A stretch of 64,000 bases of DNA from Antitrichia curtipendula (Eukaryota; Streptophyta; Bryopsida; Hypnales; Leucodontaceae): positions 55,814,029 through 55,878,028 of the forward strand of contig OX579633.1 of NCBI GenBank assembly GCA_951230915.1, given 5' to 3'. Made by a program: the position numbers and the translations under genes. Every line of letters begins with the position of its first letter. Position 1 is the first letter of the stretch. This document shows, in pieces, positions 49,047 through 60,575 of the stretch. The notes beneath the pieces were generated by a model. That model ran no database searches. It was given only the letters and a program-made list of their open reading frames with translations, and had not been told where the DNA came from.

Positions 49047-49971
49047 GTTGGTAGCACCTAACGCTCTAAACGCTGGAAACTTGGATTTAGAAAGTTCTTG
49101 GTCTACTCAAATGCCTTTCTTCAAAATAGGTTCAAATCTACTATGAAGAGCTACAGATGTTGTGTAGGAATTATCCTTCTTCTTATTTGTAACATCCTGA
49201 AGTGCCATCTCTGCAAGTAGATTAAAGTTCCGGCATTGGATGTTGGCAACATGAATGAACCAAACTCCCGCAGTAAATGCAGCAATGTGAATGAGCCTAA
49301 ACTCCCGCGATAACTATGGCAACGTCAATGAGCCACCTCATTTGGCGCAAAATAATTCCAACAAACTATACAGTGTATTCCTTGCGAGCATCTCAACATT
49401 GACCACTCTAATTCCTTTCACATTTCCCCACGATCATCAACTAGTGTGTATAGTGCGAGTACAATCATTTCAGGTGGTGGATTCTAAATCCCAACTCCTA
49501 AATCCTTGTCTACACCTACATCCCAAGTCATTTGGTACATCCAAGTTATAATAAAATAGTTGCCAAATACACTATTTAATTAGCTAAGGCCAGTGCTGAG
49601 GTACACACGGCCGGTGCCAACTCGACAGTACTCTGCAACGAGATTGCCAACTCGGCCTATGCTGCCTTGTTCCCATTGGCCCATAGAATTGATGACAACT
49701 TCTGAAAATGACTAAATGCTTAGAATTAAGGCTTTTGCAAATATCAAACAATTCATTTCTACAGCAAAAGTATCAGGCATCTAGAGACCTGAATTAGGCT
49801 CTAATGCATACGTGCATTCTTACCCAAAGTCAGGAATCCAAGGCACATTGTCCCCTCAAACATCCTTTTTTAAGTTTATAAATTATTCTGTAGTACTACC
49901 CCGATCCAAACTACCCCAGACCCTTTTCCAATTTTAAGTGAATACAATCCGTCCACTTGGGCGGTCTAGGG
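49047..49971. other. Gene-free stretch at the right edge of the candidate element
   Basis: No recognisable gene. It ends in the GCGGTCTAGGGTTAA terminus. Confidence 0.45.
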
Positions 49972-50202
49972 TTAATGGTTAACATTATAGAAAGTTAAGA
50001 TTGCAATGGACATTCTTGAACAAAATCTTAAATAAGAAATTCCAAATTAATCATTTTCATAATTGGTTTTTTAATGCTAAAAGTAGACTTTGAAGATAAT
50101 ATTTGAGAAATATAAATTATTTATGAGTAGTAACTTAGGAAGGTTTTATGTAGTGTCAAAGTTTTGTTGTAACCAAAATTTTATGCCTGGGCCATTTAGG
50201 GG

Positions 50203-50835
50203 TTAATCCCTATGCGTGACAATGAGAACGAAGAAAGTGACGAGCTTCTAAATGCTACCTAGAAAAACGAAGATAATTGACAATCTACTGGGCGGTTGAA
50301 TTATTCACCGTTGCATTCTTAAGTGAACAAGTTGCCAAGAGTGAATCTGCAATTTCGGAGAGAATACACCATGTGGATTTGGAGATTATAATACTTGATC
50401 GACAAGCTTTTCCACGTATTTGGGGCATTTTTTTGCAAGTAGAATCTTTGGTGATTTCTGAAGGGTGGGTGACAAACTAGATGTCTCCAGGAATGCAATA
50501 TGGCATACATCAACAAGGTAAGATTCAGTTGGAAAAAAAAGTGGAGACAAACTAGAAGGAAATTGTTTGCTGTTGCGTCTGAAAACTGTAGGATTCTTGG
50601 CATCTCTTATCAACCAACATGGTACAGTCGTTTGCGACTGGGAGCTACAAATCCTTCCTTGTCCAATTATAGCTCTCTGAGGCAGATTAGGCACACGGAG
50701 TGTGGTGATTCCCACCCCAAGCAACTCTAAATCCCTCTCCTGTCGATTTCCATCAAAATGGCCTCTTTGCTACGTTGCTCTCAAATTCCTCTTTCCAACG
50801 TCCGGAAAACGTCCGCTATGACACTCATGGGTTAA
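50203..50835. mobile_element. TTAA-bounded piggyBac-type MITE (E)
   Basis: The left end is TTAATCCCTATGCGTGACA and the right end on the minus strand is TTAACCCATGAGTGTCATA; they match with a small gap. Immediately outside the left TTAA another terminus of the A/C type abuts it (GCCATTTAGGGGTTAA, ending at 50206). Two elements therefore seem to share one TTAA; I could not find the left end of the second. Confidence 0.5.
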
Positions 50836-52229
50836 ACAACAATTGTGGAAGTCTCTCTTTATGATGATCTTAATAAAATGAAAAAAAAAATTTCAATATA
50901 GATCATTCTTGTACCTCTTACATGTGTAAGAAGGTGCACAATGGCCACTTATCCTACAATTGCAACGCCAGATTTTGAACATTATAAGATTTAGATATAT
51001 TAAAATGATTTCCTAATGATAGATGTTAGATGTTAAATTTTTGGATAATTTACAGATTCCTCCATGCAAGTCACTATTCTGAATTCCAATCAATCACAAG
51101 TCTTTTCAAATGCAAAAGCAAAATGAATGTCTATCATAGCTAATCTAGTGAACACTTTGTAGGAGAGAAAGAGTGTATTTGGTAGAGTTGCACCTCCCCT
51201 CTAAATGTAATTTTTGCTTTATCTAAGAAGATCTTGTTGTGAATCCAAGCATTAATTGTGCACTTTTCATCCCAAAAATTCCAAAGTGAATATATTTGCT
51301 ACACCATGAATCATGCTTTTGTATTGAAAAGTACTATGTGTTTTAAATACAAATTAGAATATATTTTAGTATTAAATTGAATGCTTTTGATATAATATAA
51401 TAATAACAAAGATTTTTGTATTGATTTGAGTCTTTGTATTGTATCCCTTGATTGTATCTGTATCTTATGTATTGCATTAGTCATGTTAAATGCCAAATTT
51501 TTAGTATAAAATATTTATACTAGCTTCTAATATTGTTTATATATTGAATTGTTGTTGGTATTGCATGAGTATTGAAATTGTATTGAATGTTTGGTACATC
51601 TTCTATGTATGTTAGATTTGAACAAAGTTTGTTGTAATGCAACAAAATAAATTCATCAAGTTGCAAGGTTTCATTGAGAAAATGTTTGGAATTGAAGTCA
51701 TTAGATTTTAGCAAAAACAATTGAATGAAAATTATGTGGATGAGAATGTACCGGAAGAAATCATGGTAGAATTTGCATTTAATATAAGAGATTCATATTG
51801 AATCATGAAGGAGGTCTTAAAGTTAATATAACATTGAGATTTTGAGATGTCTAGATCATTTAGGACCTAATCATCCAAACACCCAAACTTCATTGCTTGC
51901 TTGGAAGTTGCTTTTAGAAATATGCTATTAGTGTTGAAAACCATTTATAATATTTGTTATCAAACTAGATATATTATGGCTAGTGTTTGTGAGGGAATAC
52001 TATGCCTCCAAAAAATATGCAGAAAATAAATTGCACAACCCCTTAGCTTCTAGTTTATCCAACTATAGTAATGCTTACATCTAAGATTGATGAAACCCTT
52101 GACCATGGAAGGACGCCAAAGATAAAAATTGTTCTTTAGATGGTCAAATTTGTTATTTTCAAATCCAAGAATGGAAGATTTTCATCCAATTTTTTATGTG
52201 CAACCTTATCAATGCTATGTCCACAACAC
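50836..52229. other. AT-rich gene-free DNA
   Basis: Very AT-rich, with TTGTATTG-like repeats at about 51310-51600. No gene seen. Confidence 0.5.
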
Positions 52230-52467
52230 TACTAGCATGTGAGTTTAGTATGTGAGCCTATGAGCCTTAAGCCTAGATGTAAGGAGGTACTCTACAACTA
52301 TTGAAGGTACCTACAAAATACATTTCTAAAACATAAGTATCTTATAACTATGGAAGGTGCTTTTAACATAGATACCTATATCATAAACACCTATAATATA
52401 AATATTCTATAACTATGGAAGGTGCCTATAACATAGGAGCCTAGGCTCCTAGGCTCACATGCTAGTA
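52230..52467. mobile_element. Candidate 238-bp MITE with internal repeats
   Basis: The perfect 14-bp inverted termini TACTAGCATGTGAG lie at 52230-52243 and 52454-52467. Inside, a unit around CTATAACTATGGAAGGTGCC recurs three times with AACATA-type words. The right end has the palindromic GAGCCTAGGCTCCTAGGCTC. A TATGTCCACA word lies outside both ends, but at unequal distances. Confidence 0.55.
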
Positions 52468-53938
52468 ACCATATTATGTCCACACCAATGAATTGTACTC
52501 AAGTCATATTAGTTGATTTTTTATTTTATATAGAGTAGTTTATCAAAAAAATGGTTCACCAATAATCTATTCAAGTACTTTCATATATATTTTCTTAATT
52601 TTTTGGTTTTAGACATTGTCATTTCTTTTGTCAGTTTGTATTTAAGTTTAATTAATAAAGTGAACTTTCATATTCTGAAGGGTAGTTTTTGCTCTATTTG
52701 GAAATTTTGAAAAAGTCCTGTAAATGAACATTTTATTCAAGAAGTTTACATTAAATTTTGATATTTTTGAAAAAATCCTAATAACAAACATTTTATTGAA
52801 GTCTGAATTTTAAAATCTATTATCATGATTCTAAATATAGAATGACATGAAATGTTACTTTCTATTTACATGATTTATACTATAATAAAATTGTATCATA
52901 AGAATTTTGGATTTTAAAGCATTTTTTACATTTTATATGAATTTTCTTCACTTTTTCTTCTAAAATACATGATAAATTCAAATTTCTCCCTCCAAATTGC
53001 AATTTTTATGATAGTGATACTAGACATGTGATTTCTTCTTTTAAAAATAAAAATAAAATGTTTTATTCATAAACAATAAAAAAATATTAAAAAAATATAT
53101 AGTGGAAGATTTTGAAGTTAAACTACATGATCATAGTTTCCACCTTCTAGGAGCTAATCACCATTTCAATCCTAACTTCCATATATTTCAGTGAGCAAAT
53201 AGAAGTTGATGGCAACTAACCCATTCTTTGTTTCAAGATTGAAGCATCTACATTCTTGATTAGAAGCAAATGCCAAACAAACAATGTAGAGAAGTTATTT
53301 AAGAATATTACCCAATAAAATTGTTGTTGCAATCACAAAAAATTGAAGGCAATCATCTACTAAGAATACAATAGTGTTCTAACATAAATAAATCTTTAAG
53401 TTCAATCATTGATAATATGTCTCATAGAAGGGTGATGTTATGCCAAAAGATTTAAATGAATAGAAATTGAAGAACTTGGTTTATCCTGACAAAAAGATCC
53501 AACAACAATTAGTTAGTAGGTAGCAATGAGAGGTAGGTAGGATTTACATTGCAATTATGCAACATGGTAGGAATAATTGGAAAGTCCCTAGATTTTCTTA
53601 GAAAAATCATCAAAACTTTTTGTCATAAATTGCCAAGGAATTGAGAAAGGCAAAATAAACCAAAAAAGACTAAGAACCAACCCTAATTATTAAGCAATGA
53701 CACCTAGAAAGACTCCAAAGAAAAGCATGATGCAATCAAGAATAAATACTTTATATACATGGAAGGGCTTCAAGGAAAGATATCGTCTTGTAGGATAACT
53801 ACACAACACTAATTTAGACAAGGCAATTATAAATGGGATAATTTAGTCCATATGTAAATCAAATGATCATCTAAGGTTACAATGATAATTGAAGATTTCT
53901 ACAATGTGCTCCACAATCAATTCAAATTGTTAAATTGA
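52468..53938. other. AT-rich gene-free DNA
   Basis: No gene seen; part is the 3' flank of the PPR gene. Confidence 0.5.
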
Positions 53939-56407
53939 TCACCAATAATCATTACAAGAACATAAGCCATCATTGAAATGATGAAAGCGATTTGCATCTC
54001 TAACCACAATCTCTCTTCTAGACACTTTCGAGATCAACTTGGTTGCTGTATGACAATCTGAACACACACGAAGATTCTTGTACACACGTACGGATTTACT
54101 ACTTGGGATGTGAATAAGTCCATATGCAATAGCCAACTTCTCACTATGAGAGCAAAGTGAAAACTCCTTATCCTTCTCATCAACATCATGCAACACAAGC
54201 CGGGTATCCGGAAGGTAGCCTTCAGCCTTGATTTTCTCCGTCAATCTGCTCAGCTCCGCATATATCTCCTTTGTTTCTGGGTGAGATGTATCCCCTACAA
54301 AAAAGGCATGAATCTTCTTATCAACTTCAATCCAGCTACGCCCTGGTTCCTTGCATATACCCCTCTCCAGCATCGCAGCGCGCACCGATGATACCTTCTC
54401 CCACTTCTCAGCTGCAGAATAGATGTTGGAGAGGACCACGTAAGTAGAGGCATCCTCGGGTACCAATTTGAAACGCTCTCTAGCCGCAAGTTCACCCAAC
54501 TCCACATTACCATAAGACTTACAAGCACCGAGCAAAGCTCCCCAAGTTGCTTCATCTGGTTCAACTGGCATATTATCAATCAAGAACTTTGCTTCTTCCA
54601 GGTGCCCAGCCCGCCCAAGAATATCCACCATGCAGGTCCAATGGACCACACTAGCAATGATGCCGTAATCTTGCGACATAGCCCGAAAGAGTCGACGTCC
54701 TTCATCTACAAGGCCCGCATGACTACAGGCCGATAACAATGCCACAAATGAGTACTCATCAGGCTTCACACCGGCTGCTATCATATTCCTGAAGACTTTC
54801 AGAGCTTCAGACCCACATCCATGTTGCGCAAGTCCACCAATCATCACGTTCCAGCTAATCACGTCCCGTTCCGCCATTCTGTCAAAAACCAATCGAGCAT
54901 CATCGATACTACCACACTTCGCGTACATGTGGGCCAGTGCATTACCCACACGCACATCCAACTCAAAGCCGGCTTCACGAGCATGGCTATGAGCCTCTCT
55001 CACCCACTCCAAAGCCCCTCCACTTGAACATGAACTAAGAACGCTCATATACGTGATTGCGTCCGGTTTTAGACCTTCCTGTTTCATTCGGAGAAGAAGT
55101 CGATAAGCTTCCTCACCATAACCACAATCTGCATATGCTCCAATCATCACATTCCATGAAATTACATCCCGTTCCTCCATTTTGTCAAAAGTGAGTCGCG
55201 CATCAGCGATACTGCCACACTTGGCATACATGTGGACCAGCGCGGTGCCTACACGCACATCGGACTCAAATCCCGCTTCATGAGCATGGCAATGAACCTC
55301 TCTCACCCACTCCAAAGCCCCAGCGCTTGCGCAAGAATTAAGGACGCTAACATAAGTGATAGCTGTTGGTTTGAGACCTTCTCGTGTCATTCGGAGAAAA
55401 AATTCAAAAGCTTCAGAACCAAGTCCATGTTGCGCAAGTCCACCAATCATCACGTTCCAAGAGATCACATTCCGTTCCTCCATTTTGTCAAAAGTGAGTC
55501 GCGCATCAGCGATACTGCCACACTTGGCATACATGTGCACCAGCGCGTTGCCCACACGCACATCTGACTCAAATCCGGCTTCACGGACATGCCTGTGAAC
55601 CTCCCTTACCCACACCAACCCCCCTGCGCTTGCAAATGCATTCAGGATGCTCAGATAAGTTATTGCAGTTGGCTTAAGGCCTTCCCGTTTCATTTGGAGA
55701 AGAAGCCGATATGCTTCCTCACCATCACCACTTTCGGCATATGCTCCAATCATCACATTCCAGGTAATCACATTGCGACTCGCCAACTTATCAAAAGTGT
55801 TCCTTGCCTCCTCTATGTTCCCACACTTTGCATACATTTTAAGGAGCGAGGTTCCCACACGAACATCTGATTCGAACCCACCCTCTCGAATATATGCATG
55901 CACTTCCTCGACCCACTTTAAAGCTGATGAGCTCGCACTGGCTTTCAGGATGCTCAAGTAAGTAACTGCATTAGGTTGCATACCTTCCTTTCGCATGCGA
56001 TGGAAAACTTCCATGGCGTCTTTCCCACAACTGCGTTGAGCATAGCCTCCAATCATAACGTTCCAGCTGATAACATTCTTCTTCACAAGTTCGTCAAACA
56101 CTCTGCATGCATCCTCCAGTCTCCCACATCTGATGTATCCACTCAATAGGTTGTTTGCCACATATATATTCTGCTGCATGCCACCCTCAATGCTGCACTT
56201 ATGAACCTGCTTTACTGCCGGAAGATCTTCCTGCTTCAAGCACCGCTTCAGAATTTCAACATAGGAGTACGAGTCTATTGCAATGCCTTGTTGTAGTCGG
56301 TTCTTCAAAAGATCAATTGCTTCACGCGTGGTAGTTGCGCTTTGCATGCACGTACTCCCACCACTAACTTGCAAAGCTTGGCTTGGCGCTTCTGCACTAA
56401 CGGGCAA
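53939..56407 (-). CDS. PLS-class pentatricopeptide repeat protein with DYW domain
   Basis: This is a sequence-specific organellar RNA-binding protein, probably a C-to-U editing factor. The frame begins at TTG here; the first ATG is at 56347 (residue 21). The frame stays open upstream to about 56458, just after a polypyrimidine tract and AG (TTTCTTTTGAAG), so a spliced 5' exon with the organelle-targeting peptide is likely. About 7 P-L-S repeat triplets fill residues 40-570 (NVISWNVMIG, VGNALVHMYAKCGSI). Several are nearly identical, suggesting recent internal duplication. E and E+ motifs follow (PDEATWGALLGACKSYGNVE), then the PG box (KEPGRSWIEV) and the DYW deaminase domain. That domain has HSEKLAIAYG (residues 754-763), CSDC (782-785), a C-terminal CSC and the final Asp-Tyr-Trp. 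All zinc and catalytic positions are present and no stop interrupts the frame. Confidence 0.95.
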   Translation of the reverse strand: MPVSAEAPSQALQVSGGSTCMQSATTTREAIDLLKNRLQQGIAIDSYSYVEILKRCLKQEDLPAVKQVHKCSIEGGMQQNIYVANNLLSGYIRCGRLEDACRVFDELVKKNVISWNVMIGGYAQRSCGKDAMEVFHRMRKEGMQPNAVTYLSILKASASSSALKWVEEVHAYIREGGFESDVRVGTSLLKMYAKCGNIEEARNTFDKLASRNVITWNVMIGAYAESGDGEEAYRLLLQMKREGLKPTAITYLSILNAFASAGGLVWVREVHRHVREAGFESDVRVGNALVHMYAKCGSIADARLTFDKMEERNVISWNVMIGGLAQHGLGSEAFEFFLRMTREGLKPTAITYVSVLNSCASAGALEWVREVHCHAHEAGFESDVRVGTALVHMYAKCGSIADARLTFDKMEERDVISWNVMIGAYADCGYGEEAYRLLLRMKQEGLKPDAITYMSVLSSCSSGGALEWVREAHSHAREAGFELDVRVGNALAHMYAKCGSIDDARLVFDRMAERDVISWNVMIGGLAQHGCGSEALKVFRNMIAAGVKPDEYSFVALLSACSHAGLVDEGRRLFRAMSQDYGIIASVVHWTCMVDILGRAGHLEEAKFLIDNMPVEPDEATWGALLGACKSYGNVELGELAARERFKLVPEDASTYVVLSNIYSAAEKWEKVSSVRAAMLERGICKEPGRSWIEVDKKIHAFFVGDTSHPETKEIYAELSRLTEKIKAEGYLPDTRLVLHDVDEKDKEFSLCSHSEKLAIAYGLIHIPSSKSVRVYKNLRVCSDCHTATKLISKVSRREIVVRDANRFHHFNDGLCSCNDYW

Positions 56408-56759
56408 AGTGATTCTCCTTCGAAAATTGCCCTTGGGTAACCTGATCCATCCATTAACTCTTCAAAAGAAAAAAAACCCATCCTACTCTGAAAAATCTTG
56501 CTCAATCCATTTAAAATACTTAGTTGCATCTATGCAATCTTTACAACTCTTACATGCACAATACTTCTCAAAGTCATTGCACTTTAAACATACTAAATAA
56601 GTATTAAAAGGCAAACAAAAACAAAAAAAGTGGCATAAATAGGTGCATAAACCAAATCCGCAAATCAACCCAAACCACAAGTTTCAAGCTACACCTAACA
56701 AAACAAATTACAAATCATTTGACATCCACCTTCAATGTGTAAGCATCATCTACAGCAAG

Positions 56760-57330
56760 TCAAATGCACCAGTTCCTTCTCACAAAGGGACAAAACTCAT
56801 ACTCATGCCAATACCTATTTGGTGGAACAATCTCTTGAGAATCATTGGTGGGATAACCACCACGAGAAGATGATTCATTTAAAGTCAACAATTTGAGCAT
56901 CGCCTTCACCCATGCAGGAGTTGACCAACCATCTACCCAAAGCGCTTTCATTGTCACCTTGTGTTCAAAGTCTGGTGTTTGGAGATTTATCTATATGCAC
57001 AACAACCCACAATCCAATATTAAAAAACAATCAAGGAGTATATGTCATTAAACATTGGAGTGACCTAATTAGTCTCCAATTCAATATTGAACCCACTCGA
57101 AATTTAATATGCTTCTTGTTTTACCCAAGACCTTGTACAAGCAATAAATTACTAATTCTCAATGTCTTGTCACAAATTTCTAACATCAAATAATTACTAG
57201 CCTTTAGCAATATTCCTAGTGATACCTTGCATAATCTGTTGTCCCACCACTGCAAAGGGTCCGCAAAATACTCCTCCCAGTCTTGCTCCATGGTCTGAAC
57301 TTCCATTGTCTGAACTTCGCCTGATTCAAT
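56760..57330 (-). CDS. OSB-like organellar single-stranded DNA-binding protein (partial, PDF motif)
   Basis: Two minus-strand exons encode the PDF motif characteristic of plant OSB proteins. Exon 57226-57330 (upstream limit uncertain) gives DWEEYFADPLQWWDNRLCK and ends at a GTATC donor. Exon 56760-56990 begins after an ATATAG acceptor with INLQTPDFEHKVTMKALWVD and stops at 56760. The motif W..YF.DP.QWWDNR...PDF.HK is how OSB proteins bind single-stranded DNA in mitochondria or plastids, where they limit illegitimate recombination. I could not identify the OB-fold exon with confidence; short frames at 57365-57951 may contain upstream exons. The gene may be intact with many small exons, or a fragment. 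Confidence 0.6.
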
Positions 57331-59324
57331 TGTTAAATACTTCATACATGCCATTCAATTCTTCTCAGAGAAAAAAACAAACACTTCCGGCCATGAGACC
57401 GGACATCTTATGCATACCTGAAGCTTTGGTACTAGCAGAGGGGTTTCTCCAAACTGATGACGAGGAACACCTCATGGACCCGCTGCTCCTTCCTCCATAG
57501 GAGGCTGAGACAAATAATAAACATGGGTGTATATACCATGGAGACTTCAAGAGTGTGATCGCACAGGCATCCTAATCACACAAATCCCCGACAGTGTCAA
57601 TAAGAAAAAAACATTCAATTGGTGGTAGTTTGAGCATAAAATACTCATCGGTAGTAAGATTTAATGTGTAACGTCCAGACAACCGAGTGCACGTCCTGTC
57701 AATTGGGGGGATGCGTACCACCGTATTGATCAAATATACTGCTGTCGACGAACCTAAAGGTATCGGACACATGTGCTGCTAACAAGACCACGGTACTTCA
57801 GTTCAGACAAGTCACAAGTCATCCAACTACTTCCGTAGAACAGGTGTATGGCCATAAGGCAACACTCACTCACCCGTGCACCAGCTCCAAGAACCAAATA
57901 GCTTCTCGTCTGCTGCTTATGATGCGACAAAAGGTGCATTAATGGAGACATTTTGTGGCTCTGTGTCTACAAACTTCTAACGGTTCCGCTTCAACAACAG
58001 AGTAACACCACAGATAGAAATCCAACTTCTCATCTAGAAAAAGCATAGGACTGAATCTCCTCAAGGCTTCGGCCCCCTTTCAAGTGTACGTCCTCAATCA
58101 GTTGAAAACAGCTCCTTATCCATATCCAGGCAATGTCTGAAACCTTGAGTAAAAGTTGAAAAAGTAACATATAACTATCAATCTGCTCCCTCCAACTGAG
58201 TTTCTTCTCTTCCTCAAATTGCCAAACGTCCAGGCAGGAAGAGAAATTCTAGTGTGGTTCAGCAACCCCAACTTCAACATCAGTAGCGTCCAATGAACAC
58301 AACAAGCTTCAAAACTCGAATTCAGCAGAGACACAAAGGATCATGTATGACTGGCAATATCTTCTAGTCTGGTCAATTGCTTGTCTGATTTCATGCCTCC
58401 TTCTCGGCCTTCAGCACCAATAATTCCAAGGTCTGCCGCTTCCAAATTATTGACTAGAAGTTCAATCCAGTCCACACACAAAAGTTGCAAGTACGAGTCC
58501 CCTCTTGAGATCTTCCGCTCCCCATTAACTGTAAACTGCTTTCTGGACCCCCCTCCAAATTGGCTCAACCCTCAGGGTTCTGAGAGAAATACACACTCAC
58601 TAGTTCTCTGCATCAACCACAACCGACGTATGGAGCCTTAATACTTAGCTTCAGTCAATCAAGTTATCATATAGCATAAGGCCTTCTGCTCCCTTTCAAT
58701 TAAAATTCGGGAGGAGCAAGAAACCTAAACCACAACATCTCCACATGAACGACCCCAATATCTGAGCTTCCAAAAACTTGACTTCAATCTAGACGCAAAG
58801 CATCGTGGCAAATCAACCTTTTGAAATATGCGGCTCCCGTTGCAACTGCGTCTGCTCTACCCACCGAATTGCCAAACCCTAACTATGGAGATTAAATCCC
58901 CCTAAACAGCTTGACATGAACAAAGTCCGATATGTGCAACCAATTCCGTAATCTAACTTCACTCTAACCTCAGTCCATCATAAATGAATCAATCTCTGCG
59001 AGTTCTTGAGTTACCTTTCAACTGTTTCCGCTCCAAGCTCCAAATTGGTAAACCCTAACTTCAGAAAGAAAATCTCCCTCAAAGCAGCTCCATAGGATTC
59101 ATAGCCAATGCAACCTTGACTTCGATCTAGACTCAAAAGTATCATGCCAGAATCACTCTCCTCGAGTTATTCAGCCACTTTCTAATTCTGTCCGCGCTTC
59201 CCTCCCAATTGCTAAACCCTAATCGAGTAAATCTCCGAGCACGAATTGAACCACAACGCCCACAACTCTCAATGTAAGCACTCAGCTTCAAAATTGCGAA
59301 AGGATCACATGCTGCAGTGAGGAA
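57331..59324. other. Probable introns or 5' region of OSB-like gene with degenerate tandem repeats
   Basis: No single convincing coding block. From about 58200 to 59230 a block with AATTG(C/G)(C/T)AAACCCTAA recurs at about 58215, 58556, 58863, 59043 and 59206, each time followed or preceded by similar GACTTCAATCTAGAC and TCCAAGCTC words. The pattern indicates a diverged tandem array with a period of roughly 165-180 bases. Confidence 0.5.
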
Positions 59325-59753
59325 TTATGCTCTGAAAGTTTGGTTTACCTGGCAGTGGAGACTCAACGAGCGGACAGGTAAATCAGGTGTAGCAAGAGGA
59401 CATGGCGAGACACCACATGCGTCAGCCTCACCAACTAGCCCTATAATCCTAAGACTTGATTTCTGCAGTCGAGGTTGAGTAGTGCAGTCGCACTTTGCAA
59501 CGGGGTTTTGACGATCTTGTTCAAGGAGACTCGGGCAAGGTGGCTGTTGTTGATGAAGGCAGATACTTCGATTATTTGTATCCAAGGATCCCTTGAGGCC
59601 TTGAGTGACAACAACAGAAGTGGAAGTTCTAAAATCCACGGTCCAAGGAATCCTTTTTGCCTCTGAAAATGGTGTCAGGCCTGCAATGAAACCAGGACCT
59701 CTGCTTAACCGAGAATCCCGGCGAAGACCATCCTCAGATATTCTTAGGCGCAT
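59325..59753 (-). other. 142-codon minus-strand open frame, unrecognised
   Basis: It starts MRLRISEDGLRRDSRLSRGP, rich in Arg and Ser with few acidic residues, as in organelle transit peptides. It could be a first exon of the OSB-like gene downstream on the same strand, but no junction was verified. Confidence 0.25.
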
Positions 59754-59826
59754 CCTAAGTAAAGATTGAAACCGGTCACTTCAAAACTTAGATCAAAATC
59801 GAACGAGAATTCAAGACAGTGAGAGA

Positions 59827-60036
59827 TTAGGGCTTGAGCCTTCTTCCGTTTGCACCAGCAGCGGGCTTCTCTGTTTTCTTCGTGGTTAGAGCGTCCGCGG
59901 TCAGTTTGTTGGCTCTGTCCTTTTGGACAGAGACTATGGCAACGACTCTGCTATGGAATACTAAACGGGTGGCGACCTCCTCCTCTGACGTCGACTTCGT
60001 CCTGGTGCAGGACGACCTAAACCCATAGGTCGGCAA
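59827..60036 (-). other. 69-codon minus-strand open frame, unrecognised
   Basis: A basic C-terminal half (KKTEKPAAGANGRRLKP) gives it a protein-like look. No family is recognised and it may be fortuitous. Confidence 0.2.
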
Positions 60037-60223
60037 TGGAAACCTGTGGCACTGCGACGAAAACCCATAGGACAGCGATGATAACCTACGGCACCATCCA
60101 ATACAGGGTTATAAGGATTTAGGTTTACCTGGACGGCGATTTAGGTTTACCTGGACGTCCCTTGAACTTGAACAACTTCCTAGAGCGTGACGTTGCACAC
60201 CCGTGAGTTTCAAGAAAAACTTC
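60037..60223. repeat. Short degenerate direct repeats
   Basis: AAACCCATAGG and AACCTACGG-type words recur at about 60020-60100. A 23-base GGATTTAGGTTTACCTGGAC-like unit occurs twice at 60115-60160. Confidence 0.5.
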
Positions 60224-60325
60224 TGGGCAGATCCCCAAATTTTTGGGCAGATCCCCAAATATTTGGGCAGATCCCCAAATTTTTGGGATGCTCCGAACCC
60301 AACTCCGAACCCAACTCCGAACCAA
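60224..60325. repeat. 20-bp and 12-bp tandem repeats
   Basis: The unit TGGGCAGATCCCCAAATTTT occurs three times with a 20-bp period from 60224. It is followed by three copies of the 12-bp unit ACTCCGAACCCA. The first unit is partly palindromic (CCCAAATTTTTGGG). Confidence 0.9.
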
Positions 60326-60427
60326 AAAAATGTCTTTTTAATTGGCGTGAACGAACAAATTGGTTGTACAGGTTGCTTGGCCTCCCGACAGGGTTCAGTT
60401 GACGTGCTATTGGTTTACGTTGCCGTG

Positions 60428-60575
60428 GAGGTGGACAACGTGGGAGTGGACGAGGTCGACGTCGACGTCGACGTCGTCGGAGATTGCTGGAAGCATACAA
60501 CAACAATTGGAGGTGGACAACGTTGGAGTGCTTGTCCAAGGTCGACGTCGACGACGTCGGAAATTGCTGGAAGCA
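60428..60575. repeat. About 82-bp tandem duplication with GTCGAC runs
   Basis: GAGGTGGACAACGT to GGAAATTGCTGGAAGCAT is present twice, from about 60428 and from about 60509. Each copy holds a GTCGACGTCGAC run of different length. Open frames through it on both strands are low-complexity. Confidence 0.8.

Larger units (their letters stand above)
25319..49975. mobile_element. Candidate giant piggyBac-type element with cargo
   Basis: At 25319 the sequence reads TTAACCCTAGACCGCTCA. At 49975, read leftward on the minus strand, it reads TTAACCCTAGACCGCCCA. The two ends match over 15 bases, point inward at each other and start with the TTAA target and CCC of the piggyBac superfamily. A decayed piggyBac transposase with its gene end toward the left terminus lies at 26327-28263. 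No nearer partner for either end was found. The 24.7-kb interior also carries unfamiliar coiled-coil/zinc-finger genes and a large transposon-like gene. What is seen is the pair of termini and the transposase; that they delimit one element is inference. Separate elements each missing a partner are the main alternative. Confidence 0.4.

Noticed and set aside
55232..55567. Plus-strand frames opposite the PPR gene
   Set aside because: They are shadows of the repeated PPR codons on the other strand.
60224..60288. CRISPR-like 20-bp repeats
   Set aside because: The copies are directly adjacent without spacers and the genome is a plant's; it is a minisatellite.
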